A stretch of DNA of 64,000 nucleotides, from NCBI RefSeq assembly GCF_031082295.1, contig NZ_JAVHLD010000011.1:35637-99636 (forward strand), read 5' to 3'. The notes beneath the pieces are model-generated. The model was given only the letters and a program-made list of their open reading frames with translations, was not told where the DNA came from and searched no databases. Positions 8,641 to 20,211 of the stretch are shown piece after piece. The DNA comes from Humidesulfovibrio sp. (GTDB lineage: Bacteria; Desulfobacterota; Desulfovibrionia; Desulfovibrionales; Desulfovibrionaceae). Numbering within the stretch: the stretch's first letter is position 1; the number at the start of each line of letters is the position of its first letter. Made by a program: the position numbers and the translations under genes.

Positions 8641-9174
8641 CTAGTAGTTCTCGGTCATGAGGTCGGCCATGCGGCGCACGGCCAGATCCGTGACGCGCAG
8701 GTCCGCGCCGTCGGAGTCGCCAGGAAAGAAGGATTCCGTCTGGGCCTGCTCGCCGGAGTCCCACAGGACCGCGCCGTCGCTGGCGCGCTTGACCTGGAAG
8801 GTCAAGGTGAGCCCGGTGCTGAGCTTCACGGACTGGTCCTGCTGGCCTGCCACCATGGTCGAGCGCGTGAACTTCTTGATGACGACCGTCAGCAGCGAGG
8901 TGGCCTTGTCCTTGTCCGTCCAGGTGATGAACCTGCGCTTGGTGAACTCGTCGCGGATGAGGGAGCGCAGGCGCGGCTCAAGCCAGGGCTCGACGGTGGG
9001 GTTCTCCACCCGAGCGATGGCCATGCTGCGGAAAGCGGGGTCCAGACGCGAAACCGCGTCCGGGTCCGGCCCGAGAACCGTCCCCTGGCCGGTGAAGGTG
9101 TAGCCGCAGCCGCACAGGGTCCACGTGGCCGCAAGCAGCAGCACAAGGCCAAATACACGCTTCATCCCGCGCAT
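8641..9174 (-). CDS. lptE: LPS-assembly lipoprotein LptE
   Basis: 177 residues. A signal sequence ending in the lipobox LCGC (acylated Cys after about 22 residues) is followed by GYTFTGQG, the classic start of mature LptE, then PAFRSMAIARVENPTVEPWLE and a LTFQVKRASDGAVLWDSGE strand. LptE plugs the LptD barrel and helps insert lipopolysaccharide in the outer membrane. Start 9174 has GGGGAGG upstream. Between leuS (21 nt) and holA (10 nt), the usual context. Confidence 0.88.
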   Translation of the reverse strand: MRGMKRVFGLVLLLAATWTLCGCGYTFTGQGTVLGPDPDAVSRLDPAFRSMAIARVENPTVEPWLEPRLRSLIRDEFTKRRFITWTDKDKATSLLTVVIKKFTRSTMVAGQQDQSVKLSTGLTLTFQVKRASDGAVLWDSGEQAQTESFFPGDSDGADLRVTDLAVRRMADLMTENY

Positions 9175-9195
9175 GCGGCACCTCCCCGGCGCTTT

Positions 9196-11706
<2,511 letters not shown>

Positions 11707-11729
11707 CTGCTACTCCCGGAAACAGGCGG

Positions 11730-12266
11730 CTACTTTGCCGCCCTGGTCAACGTGTCCTTCGACGTGGCGCCCGAACTCGCCTCGGCCTTCTTGTCGATCT
11801 TCTTTTCAATGCCGAAGCGCCCCTCGTCCACGGCCCTGGCCACGGCATCCAGGATGCCGTTGACAAAGGCGCGCGAACTCTCGTCGCCGTAGCCCTTGGC
11901 CAGCTCGATGGCCTCGTTGATGGCCACCTTGAGCGGGATGTCGGAGCGGTGCAGAATCTCAAAGAGCGAAAGGCGCAGGATGGCCAGCTCGACCTTGCCG
12001 ATGCGCCCGATCTTCCAATGGTCCGAATGCTTGCCGATGATCTTGTCGATCTCCGGCAGATGCTCACTCACTCCCTGCACCAGCTGCGAGGCGAAGCTCT
12101 TGGCGTCCTCCAGCTCGCACTCCTCCACGGCGGGGTTGCGCTTGAAGGCCAGGCGCACTGCCGCTTCGCTCTCCTGGGGCACAAAGCCCATGCCGAAGAG
12201 AACCTGGAAGGCCAGGGTGCGGCCCTGTCTGCGCGAGCCCTTGCGCTTGTCCGGCGCTGCTGTCAC
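11730..12266 (-). CDS. nusB: Transcription antitermination factor NusB
   Basis: 178 residues from GTG 12266 (GAGGAG six bases upstream; a TTG three bases earlier is too close). All-helical RNA-binding fold: GRTLAFQVLFGMGF at the start, KIGRIGKVELAILRLSLFEI and KVAINEAIELAKGYGDESSRAFVNGILD near the end are signature segments. NusB binds boxA with S10 in rRNA antitermination. The C-terminus carries an extra lysine-rich tail of about 30 residues. Adjacent to ribH, its common partner. Confidence 0.96.
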   Translation of the reverse strand: MTAAPDKRKGSRRQGRTLAFQVLFGMGFVPQESEAAVRLAFKRNPAVEECELEDAKSFASQLVQGVSEHLPEIDKIIGKHSDHWKIGRIGKVELAILRLSLFEILHRSDIPLKVAINEAIELAKGYGDESSRAFVNGILDAVARAVDEGRFGIEKKIDKKAEASSGATSKDTLTRAAK

Positions 12267-12281
12267 CAATGACTCCTCGGC

Positions 12282-12752
12282 CTAGAGCTGCGCGAGAACG
12301 CGCGCGGTCTCAAGCATGGCCATGGCGGCGTCGACGCCCTTGTTCCCGGCCTTGGAGCCGGAACGCTCGATGGCCTGCTCAAGGTTGTCCGTGGTGAGCA
12401 CGCCGAAGCCCAGCGGCATGCCGTGCTGCATGCTCACCTGGGCCAGGCCCTTGGCGCATTCGTTGACCACGACGTCAAAATGCGGGGTGGCGCCGCGAAT
12501 AACCGCGCCAACGCACACCAGGCCGTCGTACTTGCCGGACTTGGCGAGCTTCTGGGCCACCACCGGCATCTCAAACGCGCCGGGGATGCGCACGATGGTC
12601 AGATCCTCGCGGCTGGCGCCGTGACGGACGAGCGCGTCCACGGCTCCGCCCACCAGCTTGTCCACAATGAAATCATTGAAACGGCTGGCCAGAATGGCCA
12701 CTTTCAGCCCCTTGGCGTCCAGCTGTCCTTCGACGGTCTTGATATGGCCCAT
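12282..12752 (-). CDS. ribH: 6,7-dimethyl-8-ribityllumazine synthase
   Basis: 156 residues from ATG 12752 (GGAGG upstream); a start nine codons earlier has no RBS. Joins the ribitylamino-uracil with 3,4-dihydroxy-2-butanone 4-phosphate in the next-to-last step of riboflavin synthesis, in a 60-mer capsid or pentamers. Motifs: [42 protein letters not shown] with the catalytic His, and [11 protein letters not shown]. Placed between ribBA and nusB. Confidence 0.97.
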   Translation of the reverse strand: MGHIKTVEGQLDAKGLKVAILASRFNDFIVDKLVGGAVDALVRHGASREDLTIVRIPGAFEMPVVAQKLAKSGKYDGLVCVGAVIRGATPHFDVVVNECAKGLAQVSMQHGMPLGFGVLTTDNLEQAIERSGSKAGNKGVDAAMAMLETARVLAQL

Positions 12753-12798
12753 GGTCGTCCTCCGTTCAGGAAAGGTCAAAGTTATTGCGTGGGCTGCG

Positions 12799-14019
12799 CT
12801 ATTTTTCCGCGTCGCCCAGATTGTGCAGCATGTGGCCCATCTTGTCTTTCTTGGTCTGCAGGTAGCGCTGGTTGACCTCGCAGGCGGCCATCTCGATGGG
12901 CACGCGCTCCACGACCTTCAGGCCGTAGCCCTCCAACCCGACGATCTTCTTGGGGTTGTTGGTCATCAGCCGCATCTGCGACACGCCGAGCGACACCAGG
13001 ATCTGCGCGCCGGTGCCGTACTCGCGCAGGTCGGGCTGGAAGCCCAGCTTGGCGTTCGCCTCGACGGTGTCGTAGCCCGCGTCCTGCAGGTGATAGGCCT
13101 TGATCTTGTTGCCCAGGCCGATGCCCCGGCCTTCCTGGCGCATGTACAGGAGCACGCCCGAGCCTTCCTTCTCGATCATGCACATGGCGGCGCCCAGCTG
13201 GTCGCCGCAGTCGCAGCGCATGGAGCCGAACACGTCGCCGGTGAGGCACTCGCTGTGCACGCGCACGAGCACGGGCTTGTCCGGGCTGATATCACCCTTG
13301 AACAGGGCGATGTGGGTGCGGTTGTCGGCCTCGGAAGTGAAGGCCGCGGTCTTGAACTGGCCCCAGCGGGTGGGCAGTTCGGCCTCGGCGATCTTGGTCA
13401 CGGCCTTGCCGCCGAACTTCATGCGGTGCTTGATGAGGTCGGACACGGAGCAGATCTTGAGGCCGTGCTCGACCGCGAAGAGCTCCAGGTCCGGCATGCG
13501 GGCCATCTGGCCGTCCTCGCGCATGATCTCGCAGATGACTCCGGCGGGCTTGCACCCGGCCAGGCGCGAGATGTCCACGCTGCCCTCGGTCTGCCCGGCG
13601 CGCACCAGCACGCCGCCGCTTCTCGCGCGCAGGGGGAAGATGTGGCCGGGGGTCACGATGTCCGTGGCCTTCACGCCGTCGGCCACCGCCGTCAGAATGG
13701 TGTGGCTGCGGTCAAAGGCGCTGATGCCGGTGGTGACGCCTTCGCGCGCCTCGATGGACACGGTGAAGTTGGTGCCGAACTTGGACTGGTTGCTTTGCGC
13801 CATGAGCGGCAGCTCCAGCCGGTCGATCATGGCGGGCTCCATGGCCAGGCAGATCAACCCGCGTCCGAACTTGGCCATGAAATTGATGGCTTCAGGGGTG
13901 GTTTTCTCAGCGGCGATGACGAGGTCACCCTCGTTCTCGCGATCCTCGTCATCCACCATGATGACCATCCGGCCCTGCCGGATGTCCTCGATGGCTTCCT
14001 CAATGCTGCACAGGGGCAT
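12799..14019 (-). CDS. ribBA: Bifunctional 3,4-dihydroxy-2-butanone-4-phosphate synthase / GTP cyclohydrolase II
   Basis: 406 residues from ATG 14019 (GAGGT upstream); an ATG 12 codons earlier lacks a good RBS. The RibB domain (about 1-200) has [17 protein letters not shown] and the [18 protein letters not shown] segment. The RibA domain (about 205-406) has the zinc cysteines in [15 protein letters not shown] and the GTP-binding [14 protein letters not shown] loop. Both active sites look intact, so the gene supplies both inputs to ribH, 46 nt downstream. ribD and ribE are not in the window, and no FMN riboswitch was recognised upstream. Confidence 0.97.
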   Translation of the reverse strand: MPLCSIEEAIEDIRQGRMVIMVDDEDRENEGDLVIAAEKTTPEAINFMAKFGRGLICLAMEPAMIDRLELPLMAQSNQSKFGTNFTVSIEAREGVTTGISAFDRSHTILTAVADGVKATDIVTPGHIFPLRARSGGVLVRAGQTEGSVDISRLAGCKPAGVICEIMREDGQMARMPDLELFAVEHGLKICSVSDLIKHRMKFGGKAVTKIAEAELPTRWGQFKTAAFTSEADNRTHIALFKGDISPDKPVLVRVHSECLTGDVFGSMRCDCGDQLGAAMCMIEKEGSGVLLYMRQEGRGIGLGNKIKAYHLQDAGYDTVEANAKLGFQPDLREYGTGAQILVSLGVSQMRLMTNNPKKIVGLEGYGLKVVERVPIEMAACEVNQRYLQTKKDKMGHMLHNLGDAEK

Positions 14020-14142
14020 GGGTGAACCTCGCTCGTAAAGCCGTGGAGGGAACAATCATCCCGCCAGGCCGGATTCTCAAACATCAGAACCAATCTGTTT
14101 ACCCCAAAACCATGCGGCGGGGAAAGATGTTTTTTATGCTAA

Positions 14143-14170
14143 ATAAAACGGTAGGTTGCAAGCACGTCAA
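14143..14170 (-). promoter_or_regulatory. Candidate promoter for the ribBA-radC cluster
   Basis: On the minus strand TTGACG (14165-14170) and TTTTAT (14143-14148) are 16 bp apart, about 125 bp before ribBA in a short AT-rich gap after the cyclase gene. Prediction only. Confidence 0.35.
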
Positions 14171-14204
14171 AACAGGATGGCAAAAGCATGGTTGTCGGCA
14201 ACCC

Positions 14205-15935
14205 CTAGCAGCCTTGCTGCACATCCACCTCAACGCAGTTTCGTCCCGCGTTTTTGGCCCGGTACAAGGCCTTGTCCGCGCGCTCGACCAGGGATTGCAC
14301 GCTGTCGCCGTGGATGAACTCCGCCACGCCGAAGCTTGAAGTGATGCGCCCCACCAGCGGGAAGTCCGTTGCGGCGAACTCCAGGCGCAGGCGCTCGGCC
14401 AGTGCGGCCACGACCTTGAGCTCCGTTTCCGGGCAGACCAGCAGGAACTCCTCGCCGCCATGACGGCCCACCACGTCCGTCTCGCGGGCGGTGCGGGTGA
14501 GCAAGCCGGCAATGGCGATGAGCACGTTGTCGCCGGCCTGGTGCCCGAACATGTCGTTGACCTCCTTGAAGTGGTCGATATCGAGCAGAATGATGGAAAA
14601 GGGCTTGCCGTAGCGCCGGGCGCGCAGCACCTCGGTCTGCATAGCCTCCTCAAGCCTGCGGCGGTTGGCCAGGCCGGTGAGGCGGTCGGTGCGGGTCATG
14701 ACCTCCAAGGCCTTGTTCTTCTCGTCAAGCTCCAGCACGGCCTGCTCCAACTTCTCGTTGGCGGCGGCCAACTCCAGCGTGCGCTGGTCCACCTTCAGCT
14801 CCAGGTTCGCCACAAGATCCTGCATGCGCATGACCATCGACCCAAAGGTCCCGTTCAGGACGCTGATTTCATCGCCTTCCTGCGCCTGGGGCAGCGGCTC
14901 CAACGTGTCCGCCCGCAGGCGCGAGGCAGCCTGGGTCAAGGCCACGATCTTGTGCGTCACCGTGCCGCGGATGAGCCACGCCATCACCAGGGCGAACGCC
15001 AGCCCCACCAGGGCCGTGCCCGCGATGGTCACCGTCGCCAGACGGCTGACGCTCTCAATGCGCGCCCTGGCCCGGTCAACCTCAATGGCGGCCAGGGCCT
15101 TGAGGTCGCGGGAAATGGGATCGACTGACTGGGCCTGCAGCGCAAAATCGTTGAACAGGCCGTGTATCTTCACGTCCACGTCCGGAATGCGCCCGGCCAC
15201 GGCAAGGTATTCGCGCAGCAACCGTTCAGCCTCGGCCCTCTGCGGGGAGCTGATGCCCGGCGCGGCGGCAAGCGATTGCCCAAGCCGAAAGCCATCGTTC
15301 AAGGCCATCTGCATTTTCGGGCGTTGATGCGTAATAAGATACTCGCGGGAGTGGTGGTCCATTTCCATAAACAGACCGTAGGGTGCGCCCGAGCCCCTAA
15401 GCAGGACCGCCAGCCTCTCGCCCAGCTGCTCCAACTGGCCCAGCAGCCCGGTGCCAGGAGCGGCAAGGACCGTCACCTGCTGAACGATCTCCTCAAAGCT
15501 GTCGCCGAAGCGCTGTGCCGTGGACAGGTACAGGGTGATGTCCTTGTTGCGCTCGCGCAGGGCCACGCTGACGCTTGAAACCGCCACCAACTGGCGCAGG
15601 TTCTCACTCAAGGCGACAACCCGGGCGATGACCGCCTTGGCAGGAAGGAAATACCGCTCATGAGCCCGCTCGTATCCCATTTCAGGGTACTGAAGGAAAA
15701 AGTCGCGATGCATCCGACGGGCCTTCTCCAGCTCGCCGTCCATTTCAAAGACCCGCTGCCGGATCTCCACGCTGGCCAGAATCTCGTCCTCGGCCTGCAA
15801 GACCAGCTTCATCGCGCCATAGCCAACCAATGCCTCAAGCAGCAGCAGGCCAAGGAAAAGGGAAAAGGCGCAACTGAACTTGACGGTGATGCTCAGGCTG
15901 TGCCAAAAGCGCGATAAGGAATTGAGCCAGCTCAT
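14205..15935 (-). CDS. Membrane-bound diguanylate cyclase (HAMP-GGDEF)
   Basis: 576 residues. Makes c-di-GMP from two GTP. The N-terminus has a membrane helix (ITVKFSCAFSLFLGLLLLEA, about 17-37), a roughly 260-residue helical periplasmic region, a second membrane helix near 310, a HAMP-like linker, a coiled coil (LELKVDQRTLELAAANEKLE) and a GGDEF domain whose active loop is GGEEF at about 493-497. No RxxD inhibitory site is evident at the usual place. Its start codon overlaps the stop of the upstream solute-binding lipoprotein by 4 nt (ATGA), so the two are translated together, which suggests that the lipoprotein gates the cyclase. Confidence 0.93.
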   Translation of the reverse strand: MSWLNSLSRFWHSLSITVKFSCAFSLFLGLLLLEALVGYGAMKLVLQAEDEILASVEIRQRVFEMDGELEKARRMHRDFFLQYPEMGYERAHERYFLPAKAVIARVVALSENLRQLVAVSSVSVALRERNKDITLYLSTAQRFGDSFEEIVQQVTVLAAPGTGLLGQLEQLGERLAVLLRGSGAPYGLFMEMDHHSREYLITHQRPKMQMALNDGFRLGQSLAAAPGISSPQRAEAERLLREYLAVAGRIPDVDVKIHGLFNDFALQAQSVDPISRDLKALAAIEVDRARARIESVSRLATVTIAGTALVGLAFALVMAWLIRGTVTHKIVALTQAASRLRADTLEPLPQAQEGDEISVLNGTFGSMVMRMQDLVANLELKVDQRTLELAAANEKLEQAVLELDEKNKALEVMTRTDRLTGLANRRRLEEAMQTEVLRARRYGKPFSIILLDIDHFKEVNDMFGHQAGDNVLIAIAGLLTRTARETDVVGRHGGEEFLLVCPETELKVVAALAERLRLEFAATDFPLVGRITSSFGVAEFIHGDSVQSLVERADKALYRAKNAGRNCVEVDVQQGC

Positions 15936-17188
15936 TGTCCCGGGGCGTAGGTGAAGACGACGTTGCGCTTGAGTTCTTCCACGCCGCCAGCGGGGTCAGC
16001 CAACCGCAGAACGTTGAAGCTCTGGGCCGCGCAGTCCCCAAACTCGTTGCAGGTGAGCTGGCCGGACAGCCCGGCCTTGCCCGACGTGGCATACAGGGCA
16101 TCGCGCAGGGCCTGGCGACCGATGCGCAAACGCCCGTCCTTGCCCTTCACCGCCACCTTCTCAATGGCCGCAAAGAGGATGTCCGCAGCGTCGTAAGCGG
16201 TTACGTAATAATCGGTGGGCGGCGAGATGTGGTACCTGGCCACATACTCCGCCACCAGCTTTTCCAGTCCAGGGGTCTTGCGCGGCGGGGTCGGCCCCAC
16301 AAAATACATGCCCACGGCAGCATCTTTCACGTCCTTAAGGAAGCTGTCCTCGATGAGCGAGCCGTCGCTCATAAGCACGGTCTTGCCCAGGGCCGGCATC
16401 TTCCTGGCCTGGAGCAGCACATGGTTTCCCTCGGGCTGGAACAGCGGGAAGAACACCAGCTCGGCCTTGGCATTGACCACGGAGGTGAGCACGGGCTCCA
16501 TGTTCGTGTCGTTCTTGTTCACCGTGGCCTCCAGCACGATCTTTCCGCCGAGCTTCATGAACTCCTGGCTGAAGCCGTCGGTCAGGCCACGGGTGTAGAT
16601 GTCGCCGTCGTTGATGGTGGCCGCGGTGCGAATGCCGAGCTTCTCGAAGGCGAAGCGGGCGGCGGCAGGGCCGGATGACTCTTCGTTGGGAGCGGTGCGC
16701 AGATAGCCCGCCTGCCACTTCGGCGCGCGGTGGCCGCCGATGGCGGTGAGGAATGGCGCGGAGTTGTTGCCGGAAATCATGGACAGGCCGGCCTTGGACA
16801 TGACCGCCGCCGCCGAGGCTGCGGCGCCGGAGCAGGTGGTGCCGAAGATGGCCAGAACCTTCGGGTCGGCCACGACCTTGAGGGCGGCGTTGGCGCCTCC
16901 CTCGGGGTTGCACCCGGAGTCTTCGGTCAAGAGCTGCACCTTGTGGCCCAAGATCTTGTCGCCGCGCCGGGCCAACGCCAGCTCCAAGCCGCGAATCTGC
17001 TCCTGGCCCAGGGCCGACACCTTGCCGGTGAGGGCCTGGATGACGCCGAGCTTCAGGGGCTCATCAGGCTCAAGGTCCACACACCCCAACTTGTCGGCAC
17101 AGGGCTCCGGGGCTGGGGCGCAAGCTCCAGTCACAAGCATGAGGAGGAAAATTGCAAACAACAGGGCGTGATGGACAGGGCGCAGCAT
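15932..17188 (-). CDS. LivJ/LivK-type solute-binding lipoprotein
   Basis: 418 residues from ATG 17188 (GGAGGTTC upstream). The signal peptide ends in the lipobox VTGAC, so it is a lipoprotein. The mature part is a type I periplasmic binding fold of the branched-chain amino acid class (Peripla_BP_6): LKLGVIQALTGKVSALGQEQ, ELALARRG, then IFGTTCSGAAASAAAVMSKAG and YYVTAYDAADILFAAIE. No permease or ATPase genes of an ABC transporter are nearby. It overlaps the diguanylate cyclase gene by 4 nt, so a sensory role is more likely than import. The ligand is unknown. Confidence 0.88.
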   Translation of the reverse strand: MLRPVHHALLFAIFLLMLVTGACAPAPEPCADKLGCVDLEPDEPLKLGVIQALTGKVSALGQEQIRGLELALARRGDKILGHKVQLLTEDSGCNPEGGANAALKVVADPKVLAIFGTTCSGAAASAAAVMSKAGLSMISGNNSAPFLTAIGGHRAPKWQAGYLRTAPNEESSGPAAARFAFEKLGIRTAATINDGDIYTRGLTDGFSQEFMKLGGKIVLEATVNKNDTNMEPVLTSVVNAKAELVFFPLFQPEGNHVLLQARKMPALGKTVLMSDGSLIEDSFLKDVKDAAVGMYFVGPTPPRKTPGLEKLVAEYVARYHISPPTDYYVTAYDAADILFAAIEKVAVKGKDGRLRIGRQALRDALYATSGKAGLSGQLTCNEFGDCAAQSFNVLRLADPAGGVEELKRNVVFTYAPGQ

Positions 17189-17334
17189 GACGGAACCTCC
17201 AGCATCATTCATCTTGGAGATATTAGCCTGAGAACAGGACCACGTAAAGGCTTGCCTGTGATATTTCCCGCAAACACTTGCCGGATGCGGCAAGGCGGAG
17301 GAGAAGCGCGCTGCGATGACACGCCCGCACAACG

Positions 17335-17364
17335 AAAAAGCCGCAACCCTTTCGGATTGCGGCT
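17335..17364 (-). terminator. Intrinsic terminator of tRNA-Leu
   Basis: Read on the minus strand, AGCCGCAATCC pairs with GGGTTGCGGCT around GAAA and is followed by five T. It lies 10 nt past the tRNA CCA end. Confidence 0.8.
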
Positions 17365-17373
17365 CTGTTCTTT

Positions 17374-17460
17374 TGGTGCCGAAGGGGAGACTCGAACTCC
17401 CATGGCCTTGCGACCACTAGACCCTGAACCTAGCGTGTCTACCAATTCCACCACTTCGGC
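17374..17460 (-). tRNA. tRNA-Leu (anticodon CAG)
   Basis: 87 nt with an encoded CCA. The minus strand gives a 7-bp acceptor stem (GCCGAAG with CTTCGGC), a D-arm starting TGGTGGAATTGGTAGACAC, anticodon loop TTCAGGG with CAG, a long variable arm and the GTTCGAGTC T-loop. The long variable arm and A73 fit leucine. Confidence 0.97.
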
Positions 17461-17502
17461 ATTCATCGGCCAGACAGTGCTGAGCCGTTGTTGCGAGAGA
17501 AG

Positions 17503-17531
17503 CATTTAGCCGCATCGGGCATGCTTGGCAA
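17503..17531 (-). promoter_or_regulatory. Candidate promoter for tRNA-Leu
   Basis: On the minus strand TTGCCA (17526-17531) is 17 bp from TAAATG (17503-17508), about 43 bp upstream of the tRNA 5' end. Same layout as the rpsB and infA candidates. Confidence 0.4.
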
Positions 17532-17595
17532 GGACTTTTTTTCCAGTGGGCGAATTTTCCTGCCAGACGCCGGACTTCAGCCCGTTCTTCTCCGC

Positions 17596-18888
17596 CTATC
17601 TCTCGTCGATGGGCACGTAATCGCGCAGCACCTGGCCGGTATAAACCTGCCGGGGGCGGTGGATCTTGGTCGTTTCCAGGTGCTCCTCGTACCAGTGGGC
17701 GATCCAGCCGGGCATGCGGCCGATGGCGAACATCACCGGGAACATCTGCACCGGGATGTTCAGGGCGCGCAGGATGATGCCCGAATAGAAGTCCACGTTG
17801 GGGTAAAGCTTGCGCTCCACGAAGTACGGATCAGCCAGGGCCAGCTGCTCCAGCTCCATGGCGATGTCCATGAGCTCGTCCAGCTTGCCCAGCTTGAGCA
17901 GCAAATCGTGGGCCGCCCGCTTGAGGATCTTGGCACGCGGGTCGAAGTTCTTGTAGATGCGGTGGCCGAAGCCCATAAGCCGGAACTTCTTCTGCTTGAC
18001 CATTTCCAGCACCTCGCGCGGGGAGCTCTCTCCGTCGCGGATGTGCTCAAGCATCTCCACCACGCCCGCGTTGGCGCCGCCGTGCAGCCGCCCCCAGAGC
18101 GCGCAGATGCCGGACGAAACAGAGGCGAAGAGGTTGGCCTGGGTGGAGCCTACCATGCGCACCGTGGAGCAGGAGCAGTTCTGCTCGTGGTCCGCGTGCA
18201 GGGTCAGGAACAGGGACAGGGCGCGCACGGCCTCGGGCGAGGGGTCATACGGCCTGTTCGGGATGGAGAACATCATGTGCAGGAAGTTCCGGCAGTAGGA
18301 CAGGGCCGGATTCGGGTACATGAAGGGCAGGCCCATGCTCTTGCGGTAGCTGAAGGCGGCGATGGTGCGCACCTTGCTGATGATCTTGGAGGCCGCGAGG
18401 TAGAACTCGCCCCTGCTCTCGATCTCGAGCAGGTCCGGGTGGTAGCAGCCAAGGGAGTTGATGATGGCCGAGAGCATCGCCATGGGGTGCCCGTTGGGCG
18501 GGAACCCCTCGAAGTGGTGGCGAAGGTCCTCGTGCAGAAGCTCCTCGGCGCAGAGTCCGGCGGAGAAGCGCGAAAGCTGGTCGCGCGTGGGCAGCTGGCC
18601 GAAGATGAGCAGCCAGGCCGTCTCGGTGAAGGACCCCCGATCGGCTATCTGCTCAATGGGATAGCCGCGGTAGCGCAGGATGCCATTTTCGCCGTCCACA
18701 AAGGTGATGGCGCTCTTGCACGGCCCGGTGTTCACGTAACCCGGGTCATAGGTGATGAACCCGGTGTCGGCCCGCAGCCTGGTGATGTCCAGGGCGCGGT
18801 CGCCCAGGGTGCCCTCGACGATGGGCAGCTCGATTGTCTTGCCGTCGATGATCAGTTGCGCAGTCTTGGTCATAGTCTCTACACTCAC
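17596..18888 (-). CDS. gltA: Citrate synthase (hexameric/type II-like)
   Basis: 430 residues. Condenses acetyl-CoA with oxaloacetate. The N-terminal domain has the LIIDGKTIELPIVEGTLG strand typical of Gram-negative type II enzymes. Catalytic segments are intact: HADHEQNCSCSTVRMVGST, LWGRLHGGANAGVVEML with the first His, FRLMGFGHRIYKNFDPRAK with the second, and VDFYSGIILRAL with the Asp. In sulfate reducers the enzyme usually serves biosynthesis through an incomplete cycle. Its 245-bp upstream region is shared with the divergent Fe-S gene. Confidence 0.97.
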   Translation of the reverse strand: MSVETMTKTAQLIIDGKTIELPIVEGTLGDRALDITRLRADTGFITYDPGYVNTGPCKSAITFVDGENGILRYRGYPIEQIADRGSFTETAWLLIFGQLPTRDQLSRFSAGLCAEELLHEDLRHHFEGFPPNGHPMAMLSAIINSLGCYHPDLLEIESRGEFYLAASKIISKVRTIAAFSYRKSMGLPFMYPNPALSYCRNFLHMMFSIPNRPYDPSPEAVRALSLFLTLHADHEQNCSCSTVRMVGSTQANLFASVSSGICALWGRLHGGANAGVVEMLEHIRDGESSPREVLEMVKQKKFRLMGFGHRIYKNFDPRAKILKRAAHDLLLKLGKLDELMDIAMELEQLALADPYFVERKLYPNVDFYSGIILRALNIPVQMFPVMFAIGRMPGWIAHWYEEHLETTKIHRPRQVYTGQVLRDYVPIDER

Positions 18889-19071
18889 TTCAGTATGCTG
18901 TGGCAGGACGCCGACGATTCTTCGCGCCCTCCTCCGGGCAAACCCGGAAACTCAATGGCCTGCGTACTCGGATTCGTTGCGATTGTCCAGCGCACCCACT
19001 CGCAAACGTTAACAATTTTGTCACTTTTACCTGAGGAACCCGCCTTCCAAAGAATGCATACCCCCGGGGGG

Positions 19072-19099
19072 TTGCCTTCCGGATATTTAGGCTTATACT
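19072..19099 (+). promoter_or_regulatory. Candidate promoter of the Fe-S/cytochrome b pair
   Basis: TTGCCT (19072-19077) and TATACT (19094-19099) are 16 bp apart, about 35 bp before the GTG start of the Fe-S gene. Confidence 0.5.
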
Positions 19100-19134
19100 T
19101 TGCTGGTCATCGAGACCAACCAACAGGAGCTGTC

Positions 19135-20211
19135 GTGAAAAAGACCTCACCAGCAAAGCCAGACCTCTCGCGTCGCCGCTTCCTGGCCTCCCTTGGCCTT
19201 GGCGGACTGGGGCTCGTGCTGCCGCGGAGCGCCTCGGCCCAGACGCCTGCGGGCGCCACCGCCGGGACAGAAGAACTGGCCACCCTGCACGACCTCAGCA
19301 AGTGCGTGGGCTGCGGGGCGTGCGTCGATGCCTGCCGCGAGGCCAACGCCCACAAGTTTCCCGAGCCGACGCGCCCCTTCCCCACAATGTACCCATCCAC
19401 AGTGAAGGCGGAAGACTGGTCAACCAAGCGGCAGGTCACGGAGCGCCTCACCCCGTACAACTGGCTGTACATCCAGTCTGCGCGGGGCCAGTACCTGGGC
19501 CAGCCCTTCGAGGTGCACATCCCCCGGCGCTGCATGCACTGCCAGAACCCGCCCTGCGCCAACCTGTGCCCCTGGGGGGCCGCCGCCCGCGAAAAGAACG
19601 GCGTGGTGCGCATCGACGACCAAATCTGCCTGGGCGGCGCCAAATGCAAGACCGTGTGCCCCTGGAAAATTCCTATGCGCCAGACCGGCGTTGGCCTGTA
19701 CCTGAAGCTGCTGCCAAGCCTTGCGGGCAACGGCGTCATGTACAAATGCGACCGCTGCCACGACCGACTGGCCAAGGGGCAGCAACCAGCCTGCATCGAG
19801 GCCTGCCCCTACGGAGTGCAGGAGATCGGGCCACGCCCGGAGATCGTGGCCAAGGCCCGCGCCCTGGCCCGCAACATGAACGGCTACATTTACGGCGAGA
19901 CCGAGAACGGCGGCACCAATTCGCTCTACGTCTCGCCCGTGCCGTTCGACATCCTGGACGCCGCGGTGACGACAGGGCCGGGCAAACCGGACTTCGCCAA
20001 GGCGCCGGACATGATGGCCGACGAGACCCGCATGGCCTACGCCGCCCTGCTCGCGCCCGTGGCCGGCATTGTGGCCGGCGCCCTGCGCATCGGCTCGCGC
20101 CTGGCGGGCGATGACAAGGATGACCGCCCGGATGGCGACAAGAACGAACGGCCGCCGTCCATCCCACTGGACACAGACAAGCCGGCCGACAGCAAGGAGC
20201 CCTGGTCATGA
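19135..20211 (+). CDS. TAT-exported ferredoxin-like electron-transfer protein (four [4Fe-4S])
   Basis: 358 residues from GTG 19135 (CAGGAG upstream). The N-terminus has a twin-arginine signal (SRRRFLASLGLGGLGL) ending near ASAQ. Four cysteine groups follow in the HybA/NrfC/DmsB manner: CVGCGACVDAC, CMHCQNPPCANLCPWG, CLGGAKCKTVCPW and CDRCHDRL...CIEACPYG, enough for four clusters. The tail is charged and may be disordered. It overlaps the next membrane gene by 4 nt (ATGA), so the pair probably carries electrons between the periplasm and the quinone pool or a cytochrome. No catalytic subunit is adjacent; the hydrogenase operon 0.5 kb downstream on the other strand is a possible partner but that is inference. 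Confidence 0.9.
   Translation: MKKTSPAKPDLSRRRFLASLGLGGLGLVLPRSASAQTPAGATAGTEELATLHDLSKCVGCGACVDACREANAHKFPEPTRPFPTMYPSTVKAEDWSTKRQVTERLTPYNWLYIQSARGQYLGQPFEVHIPRRCMHCQNPPCANLCPWGAAAREKNGVVRIDDQICLGGAKCKTVCPWKIPMRQTGVGLYLKLLPSLAGNGVMYKCDRCHDRLAKGQQPACIEACPYGVQEIGPRPEIVAKARALARNMNGYIYGETENGGTNSLYVSPVPFDILDAAVTTGPGKPDFAKAPDMMADETRMAYAALLAPVAGIVAGALRIGSRLAGDDKDDRPDGDKNERPPSIPLDTDKPADSKEPWS

Noticed and set aside
14020..14204. FMN riboswitch upstream of ribBA
   Set aside because: None of the conserved RFN-element helices or the AGGG-type start could be found.
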